Shown: positions 1 through 6,631 of the stretch, piece by piece | Numbering within the stretch: position 1 is the first letter of the stretch | Layout: each line of letters opens with the position of its first letter | Assembly (NCBI GenBank): GCA_015494775.1 | Contig: WGAP01000130.1 | Coordinates: 1 to 18,246, forward strand | Reading direction: 5' to 3' | DNA: 18,246 nucleotides | Source of the DNA: Flavobacteriales bacterium | GTDB lineage: Bacteria > Bacteroidota > Bacteroidia > Flavobacteriales > Flavobacteriaceae | Program-made: the position numbers and the translations under genes | The notes under the pieces: model-generated | Database searches by the model: none | What the model saw: only the letters and a program-made list of their open reading frames with translations | Told to the model about the DNA's origin: nothing

Positions 1-47
1 GCGGTGACGCACTGAGCCGAGCAATACTAATTACCCGAAAGTCTTTT
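1..47 (+). rRNA. 23S rRNA, 3' end (partial)
   Basis: The first bases match the conserved 3' tail of Bacteroidota 23S rRNA, with the string AGCCGAGCAATACTAATTAC followed by CCGAAAGTCTTTT. Only the last few dozen bases are in the window; the gene extends off the left edge. It lies about 80 bases before a 5S gene on the same strand, as expected at the end of an rRNA operon. The exact 3' end is estimated from the family, not seen directly. No tRNA is visible in the 23S-5S spacer. Confidence 0.85.
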
Positions 48-128
48 CGAAGGAAAGATCCTCAGGGCTACGGAACATTAGAGATAAAGAAGGAAAAGTA
101 AAGCGTTTATCCCGGTATGTTAAGATAT

Positions 129-241
129 TAAGGGTGGCCATAGCGACGGGGTGCACCTCTTCCCATTCCGAACAGAGTCGTTAAGCCCGTCAGCGCGGAT
201 GATACTGGTTGAGAGACCGGGAAAGTACGTCGCCGCCCGTC
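129..241 (+). rRNA. 5S rRNA
   Basis: A complete 5S rRNA of about 113 bases. The terminal helix is visible as GGGTGGC (132-138) pairing with GCCGCCC (232-238). The central region carries the conserved 5S strings CACCTCTTCCCATTCCGAAC and AGTCGTTAAGCCC. It follows the 23S tail and precedes a terminator, so it ends an rRNA operon read on the + strand. The ends are good to a few bases. Confidence 0.93.
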
Positions 242-250
242 TTATTCGTC

Positions 251-283
251 AAAGCCGCAAGTGAGAGCTTGCGGCTTTTTTTG
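251..283 (+). terminator. Rho-independent terminator of the rRNA operon
   Basis: An 11-bp perfect stem, AAAGCCGCAAG (251-261) with CTTGCGGCTTT (268-278), closes a 6-base loop and runs into a T tract. It starts 10 bases after the 5S gene and marks the end of the rRNA operon. Confidence 0.92.
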
Positions 284-324
284 TTGGACCAAAAAAACAA
301 AAAAGGGAGGGGGATTTGTTGTAC

Positions 325-370
325 GGTCATTTCGATACAATTTTTGCGTAGCAAAAATCACTCAATGACC
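325..370 (-). repeat. REP-like palindrome A
   Basis: Outer arms GGTCATT (325-331) and AATGACC (364-370) enclose an inner hairpin TTTTTGC-GTA-GCAAAAA. Between the two stems one side reads TCGATACA and the other CACTCA; this asymmetric pair is shared by all four such palindromes in the window. Read on the minus strand it is TGAGTG - hairpin - TGTATCGA. Palindrome B follows 9 bases later in the opposite orientation. The arrangement is like REP doublets mobilised by IS200-like (RAYT) transposases; no transposase is in the window, so that link is inference. Confidence 0.75.
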
Positions 371-379
371 TCCCAAACA

Positions 380-423
380 GGTGCCTGAGTGCTGCGCCGA
401 AGGCGCAGTGTATCGAAGGTACC
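380..423 (+). repeat. REP-like palindrome B
   Basis: Outer arms GGTGCC (380-385) and GGTACC (418-423) pair over six positions including one G-T wobble. The inner stem is CTGCGCC-GAA-GGCGCAG. The conserved single-strand motifs TGAGTG and TGTATCGAA lie between the stems, as in palindromes A, C and D. Its orientation is opposite to A. Confidence 0.75.
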
Positions 424-454
424 GCCATTCATTCCGGTAGCTTCGATAAAAATC

Positions 455-488
455 AACTCAAAACTAAGAACTCAAAACTCATAATTAA
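455..488 (+). repeat. A-rich 7-nt periodic repeat, copy 1
   Basis: Four roughly 7-base units of the type AACTCAA are followed by AATTAA. A second 34-base copy at 14880-14913 differs at only 4 positions. It lies three bases before GC-rich block R1. Function unknown; it is not coding and not a terminator. Confidence 0.7.
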
Positions 489-491
489 ATC

Positions 492-766
492 CGCGCCAGG
501 GATGGGAGCGGTATGAGCCGCCGGCGGTGCCGATGGTTTTCCGCCCGGCGGAGGCGACCAACGGAAGCCCCACGCACGGGCGGGCGCGGGCGCGCGGCAC
601 GCGCGCCCGCGCAAAACCACGGCATCCGCCAAGGCGAATATGAGCGGACAGCCCGACGGCGCCGCATGAGTGCCGGCAAGCGAGAGGGCGCTCCGTCGTC
701 CCGAAGCGCTTGCCGATGCGGCGTAGTCGCCACGAACGCAGGCGCCGGGGCGCCCTGATAAAAAAC
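492..766 (+). repeat. GC-rich multi-hairpin repeat R1
   Basis: Non-coding block of about 275 bases, the longest of three diverged copies (R2 inverted at 4052-4281, R3 at 15415-15639). It opens with CGCGCCAGGGATGGGAGCGG, contains GAGCGGACAGCCCGACGGCG at 642-661, and ends in a GGCGCCGGGGCGCCC palindrome followed by ATAAAAAA. Hairpins: CCGCCGG (518-524) with CCGGCGG (545-551); GCGGGCGCGC (586-595) with GCGCGCCCGC (601-610); CGGCAAGCG (674-682) with CGCTTGCCG (707-715). Arm sequences differ between copies while pairing is kept. It fills much of the gap between the rRNA operon and the TonB receptor gene. Confidence 0.75.
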
Positions 767-851
767 GGCAATTCCAAAAAAAACCGCATTTTCAACATCA
801 ATTTGTTGATAAAAAATCGGAAAGGCATTAAAAGCGACTTCATAAAAAATT

Positions 852-859
852 TAATTTTG
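852..859 (+). promoter_or_regulatory. Putative -7 promoter box of the TonB receptor gene
   Basis: TAATTTTG fits the Bacteroidota sigma-ABfr -7 consensus TAnnTTTG exactly. It would start transcription near 866 and leave a leader of about 17 bases before ATG 883. No clear TTG is seen at the -33 distance, so this is a half-match. The box overlaps a GTG at 859, which argues against that GTG as the translation start. Confidence 0.5.
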
Positions 860-882
860 TGCAACCCAAAAAACCCGTATTC

Positions 883-3800
883 ATGACCAAAAAGTTACTC
901 ACGCTCCTGCTCCTGTTCGCCTCCGTGTGGACTTGGGCCCAGGTAACCACATCCGAAATTCAAGGTGTGGTCAAAGATGCCAACGGTCAGCCGCTCCCCG
1001 GCGCCGAAGTCAAAGTAACGCACCTGCCCACCGGTTCGGTGAGCGGTGTGGTAACCCAATTCAACGGTTCGTTTACCATTCCCAACCTGCGCGTAGGCGG
1101 GCCCTACACTTTGGAAGTCAAATTCATGGGCTACAAGCCGGCCAAAGTGGAAAACATCTACCTGCAATTGGGTAAAACCTACAACGTGGACGTCAAATTG
1201 GTCGAAGATTCGCAAACGCTCAAAGAAGTGGTGATCTCGGCCACCAAAAACCCCACGTTCAACAACGACCGCACCGGTTCGGAAACCAACATCGACCGGC
1301 GTACCATCGAAGCCCTGCCGTCCATTAGCCGTTCGGCCGCCGACTATTACCGGCTCGAACCTTCGGCTTCGAACGGTTCGTTTGCCGGCCGCAATGACCA
1401 ATTCAACAACTTTTCGCTCGACGGCACCATTTTCAACAACCCCTTCGGGCTCGATGCCGCCACGCCCGGCGGTCAGTCCAATGCGCAACCCGTTTCCCTG
1501 GACGCCATCGACCAAATCCAAGTGGCCGTGGCACCCTACGACGTTACGCTTTCGGGCTTTACGGGCGCATCGGTCAACGCCGTAACCAAAAGCGGAACCA
1601 ATAAATTCCACGGCACCGTGTTCGGATTTTTCCGCAACCAAGCCATGACCGGTAAGGTTTATTTGGGTGGCACCAAATTGGAACCCGAACTCAAACAAAA
1701 ACAAGGCGGTTTCAGCTTGGGCGGTCCCATCATCAAAAACAAGTTGTTCTTCTTTGTCAACTACGAAATCGACGACCGTTCCGATTTGGGCTCCTTCTAC
1801 GTGGCCAAACGTCCCGGCGTTTCGGGCGGAAACGTATCGCGTGTAGAAGCCTCCGATTTGGACGAAGTGGCCAACCTGCTCAAATCCATCGGCTACGACC
1901 CCGGCCCCTACGAAGGATATACCCACTACACCTACTCCGACAAAGCTTTGGTCAAATTGGACTGGAACGCCTTCGAAGGAACGCGTATCACCTTCACCTA
2001 CAACAACCTGCACGCTTGGAAGGACAACAACGCCCACCCCGAGGCCATCTTCCACCGCGGCCCCGACCGCAGCGTTTTGCAGTTCTACAAATCGGGCTAC
2101 CGCATTCACAACAACATCGACTCCTACCTCCTGGAAGCCAACTCCTCGTTTGCCAACGGAAAAATTTCCAACAAACTCCAAGTGGGCTACACGCACTTCG
2201 ACGATTTCCGCACGCCTTTTTCGGAACCCGCACCGGTGATCAACATCGTCAAAGACGGCCAAATGTATATCGTGGCCGGACACGAACCTTTTTCCATCCA
2301 CAACAGCTTGGACCAAAAGGTTTATCAATTCACCGACAACGTCAACTACTACATGGGCAATCACACCATCACGGGCGGTGTGTCGTTCGAAAAATTCAAA
2401 TTCGACAACAGCTTTAACCTGTTCGGCTACGGATTCGATATTTTCCAAACCTATACCATGCAACAATTCCGCGATTCGGTGGCTTCGGGCTACATCCAAA
2501 GCCGTTTCGACGCCGCCCGCGCCGCCGACCAGGCCGGAAATTGGAACATTACCAAACTGGAAGTGGGCCAAATGGGCGTTTACCTGCAAGACAAATGGGA
2601 AATGAACGACAACGTACGGCTCACCTTCGGACTCCGCGTGGACAAACCGCTTTACTTCAACACACCCAAATACGTGGAAGAAAAAATCGCCCAAGCCGGC
2701 ACCGACTACATTGCCGAAGACGTTACCTGGTATGACGAAAACGGCAACGAAGTCCATCTCTCGGCCCGCGACCTGCCCAAAGGACAGTTGATGTTCTCGC
2801 CGCGTTTCGGTTTCAACTGGGATGTTCACGGCGACAAAACCCTGCAAGTGCGCGGTGGTAGCGGCATCTTTACCGGCCGCTTGCCCTTTGTGTGGATTGG
2901 GAACCACGTGGCCAATGTGGGCCGTTGGTACTTTACGCCCATTGCCAAGGACTTCAAATTCCCGCAAGTGTGGCGCACCAACATCGGTGTGGACAAAAAA
3001 TTCGAAAACGGCTATGTGGTTTCGGCCGACATTGCCTACACCAAGGACATCAACGGCATGATGGTGCGTAATTACGGCCTCAAACCGCCGTCGGGCACGC
3101 TCAACAGCCCCGTGGACGACCGTCCGGTTTACACCGCCGCCGACCACGCCCTGATGCCCGACTACGGCATTCCGGCCGACGCTTTTGTGTTTACCAACAC
3201 CAAGTTGGGCCACGCCCTCAACATTACGGCCAAGGTGGAAAAAAGCTTCGAAAACAACCTGAAATTCAGCTTGGCATACAGCTTCCTGGATTCCTACGAC
3301 GTCAACTCCATCGAAGCCGAAATCACCGGCGACGCCTTCATGCGTAACCCCGCTTTGGGTAATGTAAACAAAGACCGGCTCTCCCACTCCCTCTACGGCG
3401 ACCGCCACCGCTTTGTGGGCTATGCCATGAAGTATTGGACCTACGGCAAAGACAACAAATGGAACACTTCCTTGGCCGCTTACTATGAATTTGCCCGCGG
3501 CGGACGTTATTCCTACACCTATTCGGGCGACATCAACGGCGACGGCTCGCCGCTAAACGACCTGATTTACATCCCCACGGCCGACGAAATCAACCAAATG
3601 CACTTCGACACCGGCCAATACAACGAGCAACAACAACGCCTGGCGTTGAACTCGTTCATCGAACAGGATCCTTACCTGAGCACCCACCGCGGTATGTATA
3701 TGGAAAAATACGGCGCATTAAGCCCTTGGCGCACCCGTATCGACGTCAAACTCACGCAGAGCTACAAAATCTCGGGCAGCCAACGCATCGAGTTCAACCT

Positions 3801-4005
3801 GAACATCCTCAACCTGCCCAACCTGCTCGACAGCGACTGGGGCCACATCAAGTTCCCCACCAACCGCCAACCCATCGGCGTGCACGTGGACAACACCGGC
3901 CAACCCATCTATTCTTTCGACCCCACTTTGAAGGAAAGCTTTACCAATGATTACAGCTTGGATTCCCGTTGGCAAGTGCAATTCGGTGTGCGCTACCGCT
4001 TCTAA
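883..4005 (+). CDS. Oar-like TonB-dependent outer-membrane receptor
   Basis: 1040-residue outer-membrane protein expected to import a substrate through a 22-strand barrel energised by TonB. It starts with a signal peptide (MTKKLLTLLLLFASVWTWAQ), then a carboxypeptidase-regulatory-like beta-sandwich at about 24-105 (IQGVVKDANGQPLPGAEVKV), a plug domain at about 115-235, and a long barrel ending in FGVRYRF with the terminal Phe typical of outer-membrane barrels. The plug strings FSLDGTIFNNPFG and GFTGASVNAVTKSGTNKFHG are typical of Oar/OmpA-related receptors in Bacteroidota. No SusD partner follows, so it is not a SusCD pair, and the substrate cannot be told. ATG 883 is preferred over an in-frame GTG at 859 because it gives a clean signal peptide and the GTG sits in a promoter box. 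The gene is monocistronic, closed by its own terminator. Confidence 0.93.
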   Translation: MTKKLLTLLLLFASVWTWAQVTTSEIQGVVKDANGQPLPGAEVKVTHLPTGSVSGVVTQFNGSFTIPNLRVGGPYTLEVKFMGYKPAKVENIYLQLGKTYNVDVKLVEDSQTLKEVVISATKNPTFNNDRTGSETNIDRRTIEALPSISRSAADYYRLEPSASNGSFAGRNDQFNNFSLDGTIFNNPFGLDAATPGGQSNAQPVSLDAIDQIQVAVAPYDVTLSGFTGASVNAVTKSGTNKFHGTVFGFFRNQAMTGKVYLGGTKLEPELKQKQGGFSLGGPIIKNKLFFFVNYEIDDRSDLGSFYVAKRPGVSGGNVSRVEASDLDEVANLLKSIGYDPGPYEGYTHYTYSDKALVKLDWNAFEGTRITFTYNNLHAWKDNNAHPEAIFHRGPDRSVLQFYKSGYRIHNNIDSYLLEANSSFANGKISNKLQVGYTHFDDFRTPFSEPAPVINIVKDGQMYIVAGHEPFSIHNSLDQKVYQFTDNVNYYMGNHTITGGVSFEKFKFDNSFNLFGYGFDIFQTYTMQQFRDSVASGYIQSRFDAARAADQAGNWNITKLEVGQMGVYLQDKWEMNDNVRLTFGLRVDKPLYFNTPKYVEEKIAQAGTDYIAEDVTWYDENGNEVHLSARDLPKGQLMFSPRFGFNWDVHGDKTLQVRGGSGIFTGRLPFVWIGNHVANVGRWYFTPIAKDFKFPQVWRTNIGVDKKFENGYVVSADIAYTKDINGMMVRNYGLKPPSGTLNSPVDDRPVYTAADHALMPDYGIPADAFVFTNTKLGHALNITAKVEKSFENNLKFSLAYSFLDSYDVNSIEAEITGDAFMRNPALGNVNKDRLSHSLYGDRHRFVGYAMKYWTYGKDNKWNTSLAAYYEFARGGRYSYTYSGDINGDGSPLNDLIYIPTADEINQMHFDTGQYNEQQQRLALNSFIEQDPYLSTHRGMYMEKYGALSPWRTRIDVKLTQSYKISGSQRIEFNLNILNLPNLLDSDWGHIKFPTNRQPIGVHVDNTGQPIYSFDPTLKESFTNDYSLDSRWQVQFGVRYRF

Positions 4006-4029
4006 GGGATAAAGCTTGACAAACCCGCA

Positions 4030-4056
4030 AACCGCCTCGATTCGGGGCGGTTTTTT
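4030..4056 (+). terminator. Rho-independent terminator of the TonB receptor gene
   Basis: Stem AACCGCCTCG with CGGGGCGGTT (one T-G wobble), 3-base loop ATT, followed by six T residues. It begins 25 bases after the receptor stop codon. Its T tract abuts the 3' end of the inverted GC-rich block R2. Confidence 0.9.
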
Positions 4057-4281
4057 ATTTGGGCGCCCCGCCGCACACGTTCACGCAGGCCGGCGTTCTT
4101 CGCCTTCGGCTTGTCCGCCTGCGCGTTCACGTGGCGCCGTCGCGTGCTCCGCTCATATCTTGCTTGCATCCGGCGGTTTTTGTAAGGCCGGCGCCGTGGT
4201 CTCCTGCGCTGCGAGCCCCCGCCGCCGGCACAAAAACATCGCCGGCTGCCGCGCAAGGATACCGCTGCGCCCGCTGGCGCG
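4052..4281 (-). repeat. GC-rich multi-hairpin repeat R2 (inverted copy)
   Basis: Read on the minus strand this begins CGCGCCAGCGGGCGCAGCGG, holds GAGCGGAGCACGCGACGGCG (4154 back to 4135), and ends GGGGCGCCC AAATAAAAAA. It is thus the same architecture as R1 and R3 at about 230 bases. Hairpin arms include CGCAGGC (4084-4090) with GCCTGCG (4117-4123), and GCCGGC (4224-4229) with GCCGGC (4241-4246). It shares with R3 the loop string GCCGAAGGCGAA and the flanking GTGAACG. Not coding: open frames across it exist on both strands and none has a recognisable domain. Confidence 0.72.
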
Positions 4282-4340
4282 GGATGATGATAAGGGAATA
4301 TTTTGTTATTTTTAGTGGGAATAAAACTTAAACAAGTAAC

Positions 4341-4438
4341 TATGCACAACAACAAAATATTGGAAATTAAACAACAAAATAGTTGCATAAATGAAAAATA
4401 TAAGTAACTTTGTTACTATATACAACTGTTGTGCATAA
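4341..4438. promoter_or_regulatory. Long-range dyad flanking the promoter of the AT-rich gene
   Basis: TATGCACAACA (4341-4351) and TGTTGTGCATA (4428-4438) are perfect 11-base inverted repeats, 76 bases apart. The left arm lies upstream of the -33 element and the right arm lies just past the predicted start of transcription. A smaller dyad GTAAC-TTT-GTTAC (4404-4416) overlaps the -7 box. The layout would suit a repressor binding two sites with looping; no regulator gene is adjacent, so this is inference. Confidence 0.5.
4383..4412 (+). promoter_or_regulatory. Bacteroidota-type promoter of the AT-rich gene
   Basis: TTG (4383-4385), a 19-base spacer, then TAACTTTG (4405-4412). This matches the TTG / TAnnTTTG architecture of the Bacteroidota primary sigma factor in both sequence and spacing. 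Transcription would start near 4419, giving a leader of about 97 bases before ATG 4516. Confidence 0.65.
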
Positions 4439-4515
4439 TATGAAGAATATATGAACCTAAAAAATAGAGGAATGTTGTAGCAATTAAGTTAAAACACTAT
4501 CAAATAAAAGATATA

Positions 4516-5103
4516 ATGAAAGATAAATATATAAAAGCATTGGAATCAATAGGAAATCCTACAATTAATACAAAAAACGATTTGGAGATTTGGAAAGTCA
4601 AAGCAATTAATATCGTAGGCAGGATTTATGGAGACGATAGCAAGGAAGTAAAACAAATAGAGCAAATCGAGTTTATTAATTATCTATCTACCCCAATAAT
4701 TAGTAGTAACAACTATCATCCGCCACATCGAAAATCTGATAATAATGCCAAACATTGCGAAAAAAAAGCCCAAGAAATAATTAATAGTTACATTTTTGAT
4801 TTAAAAAACTTTGGTATTCCTAAACCAAAGATAATTGGAAATAACAAAGAAATAAATATTTCAGTAAATCAAAATCAGAATCTAAACCAATCAATTAATG
4901 TATCTCTAATAAAAGAAATAATACAAGATGAACTAAAAGGCAGTCAATTAAAAGAAATTGAAAAGGTTTTAAAAAGCAATGAACAACCAGAGACAAAAAG
5001 GAAAAAGATTATTGATAAACTAAAAAGTTTTGGATCTGATGTTTCCGCGAATATAATTGCCAACCTTCTAACAAATCTTGCTATTTTTAATGGACATATC
5101 TAA
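4516..5103 (+). CDS. Hypothetical protein in an AT-rich island
   Basis: I do not recognise this 195-residue protein with confidence. Residues about 1-105 look like a helical domain (DLEIWKVKAINIVGRIYGDD, then KAQEIINSYIFDLKNFGIP). A low-complexity linker NQNQNLNQS lies near 117-125, followed by a charged helical C-terminal part (KEIIQDELKGSQLKEIEKVL, then IIDKLKSFGSDVSANIIANL). There is no signal peptide and no clear membrane segment. The W..K...I..RIYGDDS pattern reminds me of N-terminal helical regions in some predicted nucleotide-sensing or defence proteins; this is a weak impression only. Codon use (ATA, AAA, AAT, TTA) is sharply different from the GC-richer neighbours, which suggests horizontal acquisition. 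It has its own promoter and a terminator-like hairpin about 100 bases downstream. Confidence 0.75.
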   Translation: MKDKYIKALESIGNPTINTKNDLEIWKVKAINIVGRIYGDDSKEVKQIEQIEFINYLSTPIISSNNYHPPHRKSDNNAKHCEKKAQEIINSYIFDLKNFGIPKPKIIGNNKEINISVNQNQNLNQSINVSLIKEIIQDELKGSQLKEIEKVLKSNEQPETKRKKIIDKLKSFGSDVSANIIANLLTNLAIFNGHI

Positions 5104-5204
5104 TAAATTCCCCCTCTCCGTCAGGCTCTCCCGCCCCCGACGAAAATGATTAATATCGGGGAACAAAGTGAATAAAGTTGGATTTTAAATGGATGTTCAG
5201 GCAC

Positions 5205-5228
5205 ATTCGCCCTTCGGGCGAATTTTTT
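5205..5228 (+). terminator. Putative terminator downstream of the AT-rich gene
   Basis: Perfect 8-bp stem ATTCGCCC (5205-5212) with GGGCGAAT (5216-5223), loop TTC, then a T run on the + strand. The polarity fits transcripts from the 4516-5103 gene rather than the converging rnhA operon. Confidence 0.7.
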
Positions 5229-5249
5229 GCACAGGGCGCCAAAAAAACA

Positions 5250-5750
5250 TCAATCCGTTTGCGGGTGGCTGCGCTCGTAAACCTCGTCCACGGCCAAACG
5301 ATGCGGCGGCTGCGATGCCGCCTTGACGGCCAAACGGTCCACATAATTGTTTTGCGGATGCTTGTCGTGGCCCTTGACCCACATAAACTCCACGTGATGT
5401 TTTTGCAGTAAATCGGCCAGTTGACGCCACAAATCGGGATTTTTGACCTTTTTGAAGTCGCGCAAAATCCATTTTTGGAGCCAGCCCTTTTCGATGGCGT
5501 CGGACACGTATTTGGAATCGGTAACCACCAGCACGTCTTGGCCGGGCTTCCGAATGCGTTTGAGCGCCTCGATGATGGCCGTCAGTTCCATGCGGTTGTT
5601 GGTGGTGCGGCGGAAACCGCCCGAAAACTGCTTTTTGTAGGCGCTGTTTTCCAAGAGCATCAAAATACCGTAGCCGCCAGGGCCGGGGTTGCCCTTACAG
5701 GCGCCGTCGGTATAGATGATGATGCGTTGGCGTCGGGGTTCGTTGTTCAT
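5250..5750 (-). CDS. rnhA: Ribonuclease HI
   Basis: Cytoplasmic endonuclease of 166 residues that cuts the RNA strand of RNA-DNA hybrids. All acidic catalytic residues are visible: D15 in TDGACKGNPGPGG, E55 in NNRMELTA, D78 in TDSKYV and D138 in NNYVDRLA. The flexible-loop histidine is H128 in KGH. The basic helix region KKVKNPDLW is present, so it is a bacterial type 1 enzyme of normal length. ATG 5750 is chosen because it overlaps the stop of the upstream reductase gene as ATGA, and the conserved fold begins at once; an upstream in-frame extension to 5789 adds 13 unsupported residues. It is last in the long minus-strand gene cluster. Confidence 0.95.
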   Translation of the reverse strand: MNNEPRRQRIIIYTDGACKGNPGPGGYGILMLLENSAYKKQFSGGFRRTTNNRMELTAIIEALKRIRKPGQDVLVVTDSKYVSDAIEKGWLQKWILRDFKKVKNPDLWRQLADLLQKHHVEFMWVKGHDKHPQNNYVDRLAVKAASQPPHRLAVDEVYERSHPQTD

Positions 5751-6631
5751 TTTTTGCGGGATTTGAGCATTTGCTGCAAGGCATCCCATTGTGCGGGCGT
5801 TACCGCCTCGAACCCGTTAAACTGTCCGGCGCCTTGCAGCCATTCGCCGCCGTCGATGGTGATGACTTCGCCGTTGACATAGCCCGAATAATCACTTATC
5901 AGGTAAGCAACCAAATCGGCCAGTTCCTCATGCCGTCCGGTGCGTCGAAGCGGCACGCGCGCTGCGGGGTCGAACTTACGGGCCAAATCGCCGGGCAAAA
6001 GCCGTTCCCAAGCGCCCTTGGTGGGAAAAGGGCCCGGAGCCACCGCATTGAAGCGTATGCCGTATTTGGCCCACTCCACCGCCAAGGAACGGGTCATGGC
6101 CAACACGCCCGCCTTGGCCGCCGCCGAAGGCACCACATAGCCGGAACCCGTCCAGGCGTAGGTGGTTACGATGTTCACCACCGAAACCGGCCGAATACCG
6201 TTTGCAATCCAATACTTCCCGGCCGACAGCGTTAGGTTCTTGGTGCCGCGCAAAACAATGTCGATAATCACATCAAAGGCCCGCGACGACAGACGCTCGG
6301 TGGGCGAAACAAAATTGCCCGCGGCATTGTTGATCAAAGCATTGAAATCGCCGAATTCGTTCCTGATTTTTTCCAAGGCCGCATCCACCTGCTCCTGCTC
6401 GCGCACGTCGCACACGGCATACATCACCTCTTCGTTGCCGCTTTGGGCACGTAGTTCCGCTACGGCCTTTTGGAGTTTTTCTTCGTTGCGCGAACAAATG
6501 GCCACGCGGGCACCCAAACGAAGTAAGGTCAAGGCCATGGCTTTGCCCAGTCCGCTACCGCCGCCGGTGATAACCACGGTTTTTCCGGTCAAACTACCTT
6601 CGCGCAGCATGGGCGTATAAGTTGTGTTCAT
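5747..6631 (-). CDS. 2,4-dienoyl-CoA reductase-like short-chain dehydrogenase
   Basis: 294-residue SDR oxidoreductase, probably NADPH-dependent and acting on acyl-CoA in unsaturated fatty-acid oxidation. The Rossmann motif TGGGSGLG is at 22-29, with CSR at 46-48 compatible with NADP(H) preference, and NNAAGNF at 101-107. The canonical SDR YxxxK is absent. Instead YAWTGSGYVVPSAAAK places Y158, S169 and K173 at the spacing used by mitochondrial DECR1, and FNAVAPGPFPTKGAWERL continues the resemblance. Its start overlaps the elaA stop by ATGA and its stop overlaps rnhA by ATGA, so the three genes look translationally coupled. Substrate assignment is by family resemblance; some Bacteroidota homologues are annotated only as SDR. 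Confidence 0.85.
   Translation of the reverse strand: MNTTYTPMLREGSLTGKTVVITGGGSGLGKAMALTLLRLGARVAICSRNEEKLQKAVAELRAQSGNEEVMYAVCDVREQEQVDAALEKIRNEFGDFNALINNAAGNFVSPTERLSSRAFDVIIDIVLRGTKNLTLSAGKYWIANGIRPVSVVNIVTTYAWTGSGYVVPSAAAKAGVLAMTRSLAVEWAKYGIRFNAVAPGPFPTKGAWERLLPGDLARKFDPAARVPLRRTGRHEELADLVAYLISDYSGYVNGEVITIDGGEWLQGAGQFNGFEAVTPAQWDALQQMLKSRKK

Larger units (their letters stand above)
283..882. other. 600-bp repeat-filled intergenic region
   Basis: No credible protein gene lies between the rRNA terminator and the TonB receptor. The open frames here run through GC-rich hairpins and give Arg/Pro/Ala-rich translations with no recognisable domain. The contents are palindromes A and B, the A-rich repeat, block R1, a small dyad ATCAA-TTTG-TTGAT (798-811), and the -7 box of the next gene. 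Confidence 0.8.
4006..4515. other. 510-bp intergenic region, GC-rich half then AT-rich half
   Basis: The left part holds the receptor terminator and block R2. After about 4290 the composition switches abruptly to AT-rich, and this continues to the end of the gene at 4516-5103. The AT-rich part contains a promoter (4383-4412) and a dyad around it. No further gene is seen. Confidence 0.75.

Noticed and set aside
48..128. tRNA gene in the 23S-5S spacer
   Set aside because: No cloverleaf arms or T-loop GTTCGA-type string; the spacer is too short and AT-rich.
472..864. Open frames across R1 on both strands
   Set aside because: Arg/Pro/Ala-rich translations through hairpin DNA, no domain, and not conserved between R1, R2 and R3, which diverge with insertions that break frame.
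859..882. GTG start eight codons upstream of ATG 883 for the TonB receptor
   Set aside because: It overlaps a TAATTTTG promoter box and would push the signal peptide away from the N-terminus.
895..3408. An 837-codon open frame antisense to the TonB receptor gene
   Set aside because: It has no recognisable domain and a repetitive Val/Gly/His/Phe-rich translation. The sense strand codes for a clear Oar-like receptor whose codon choice avoids TTA, CTA and TCA in phase, leaving the opposite strand open by chance.
4002..4388. A 128-codon minus-strand open frame over R2
   Set aside because: It covers the receptor terminator and R2, with a basic low-complexity translation and no homologous frame in R1 or R3.
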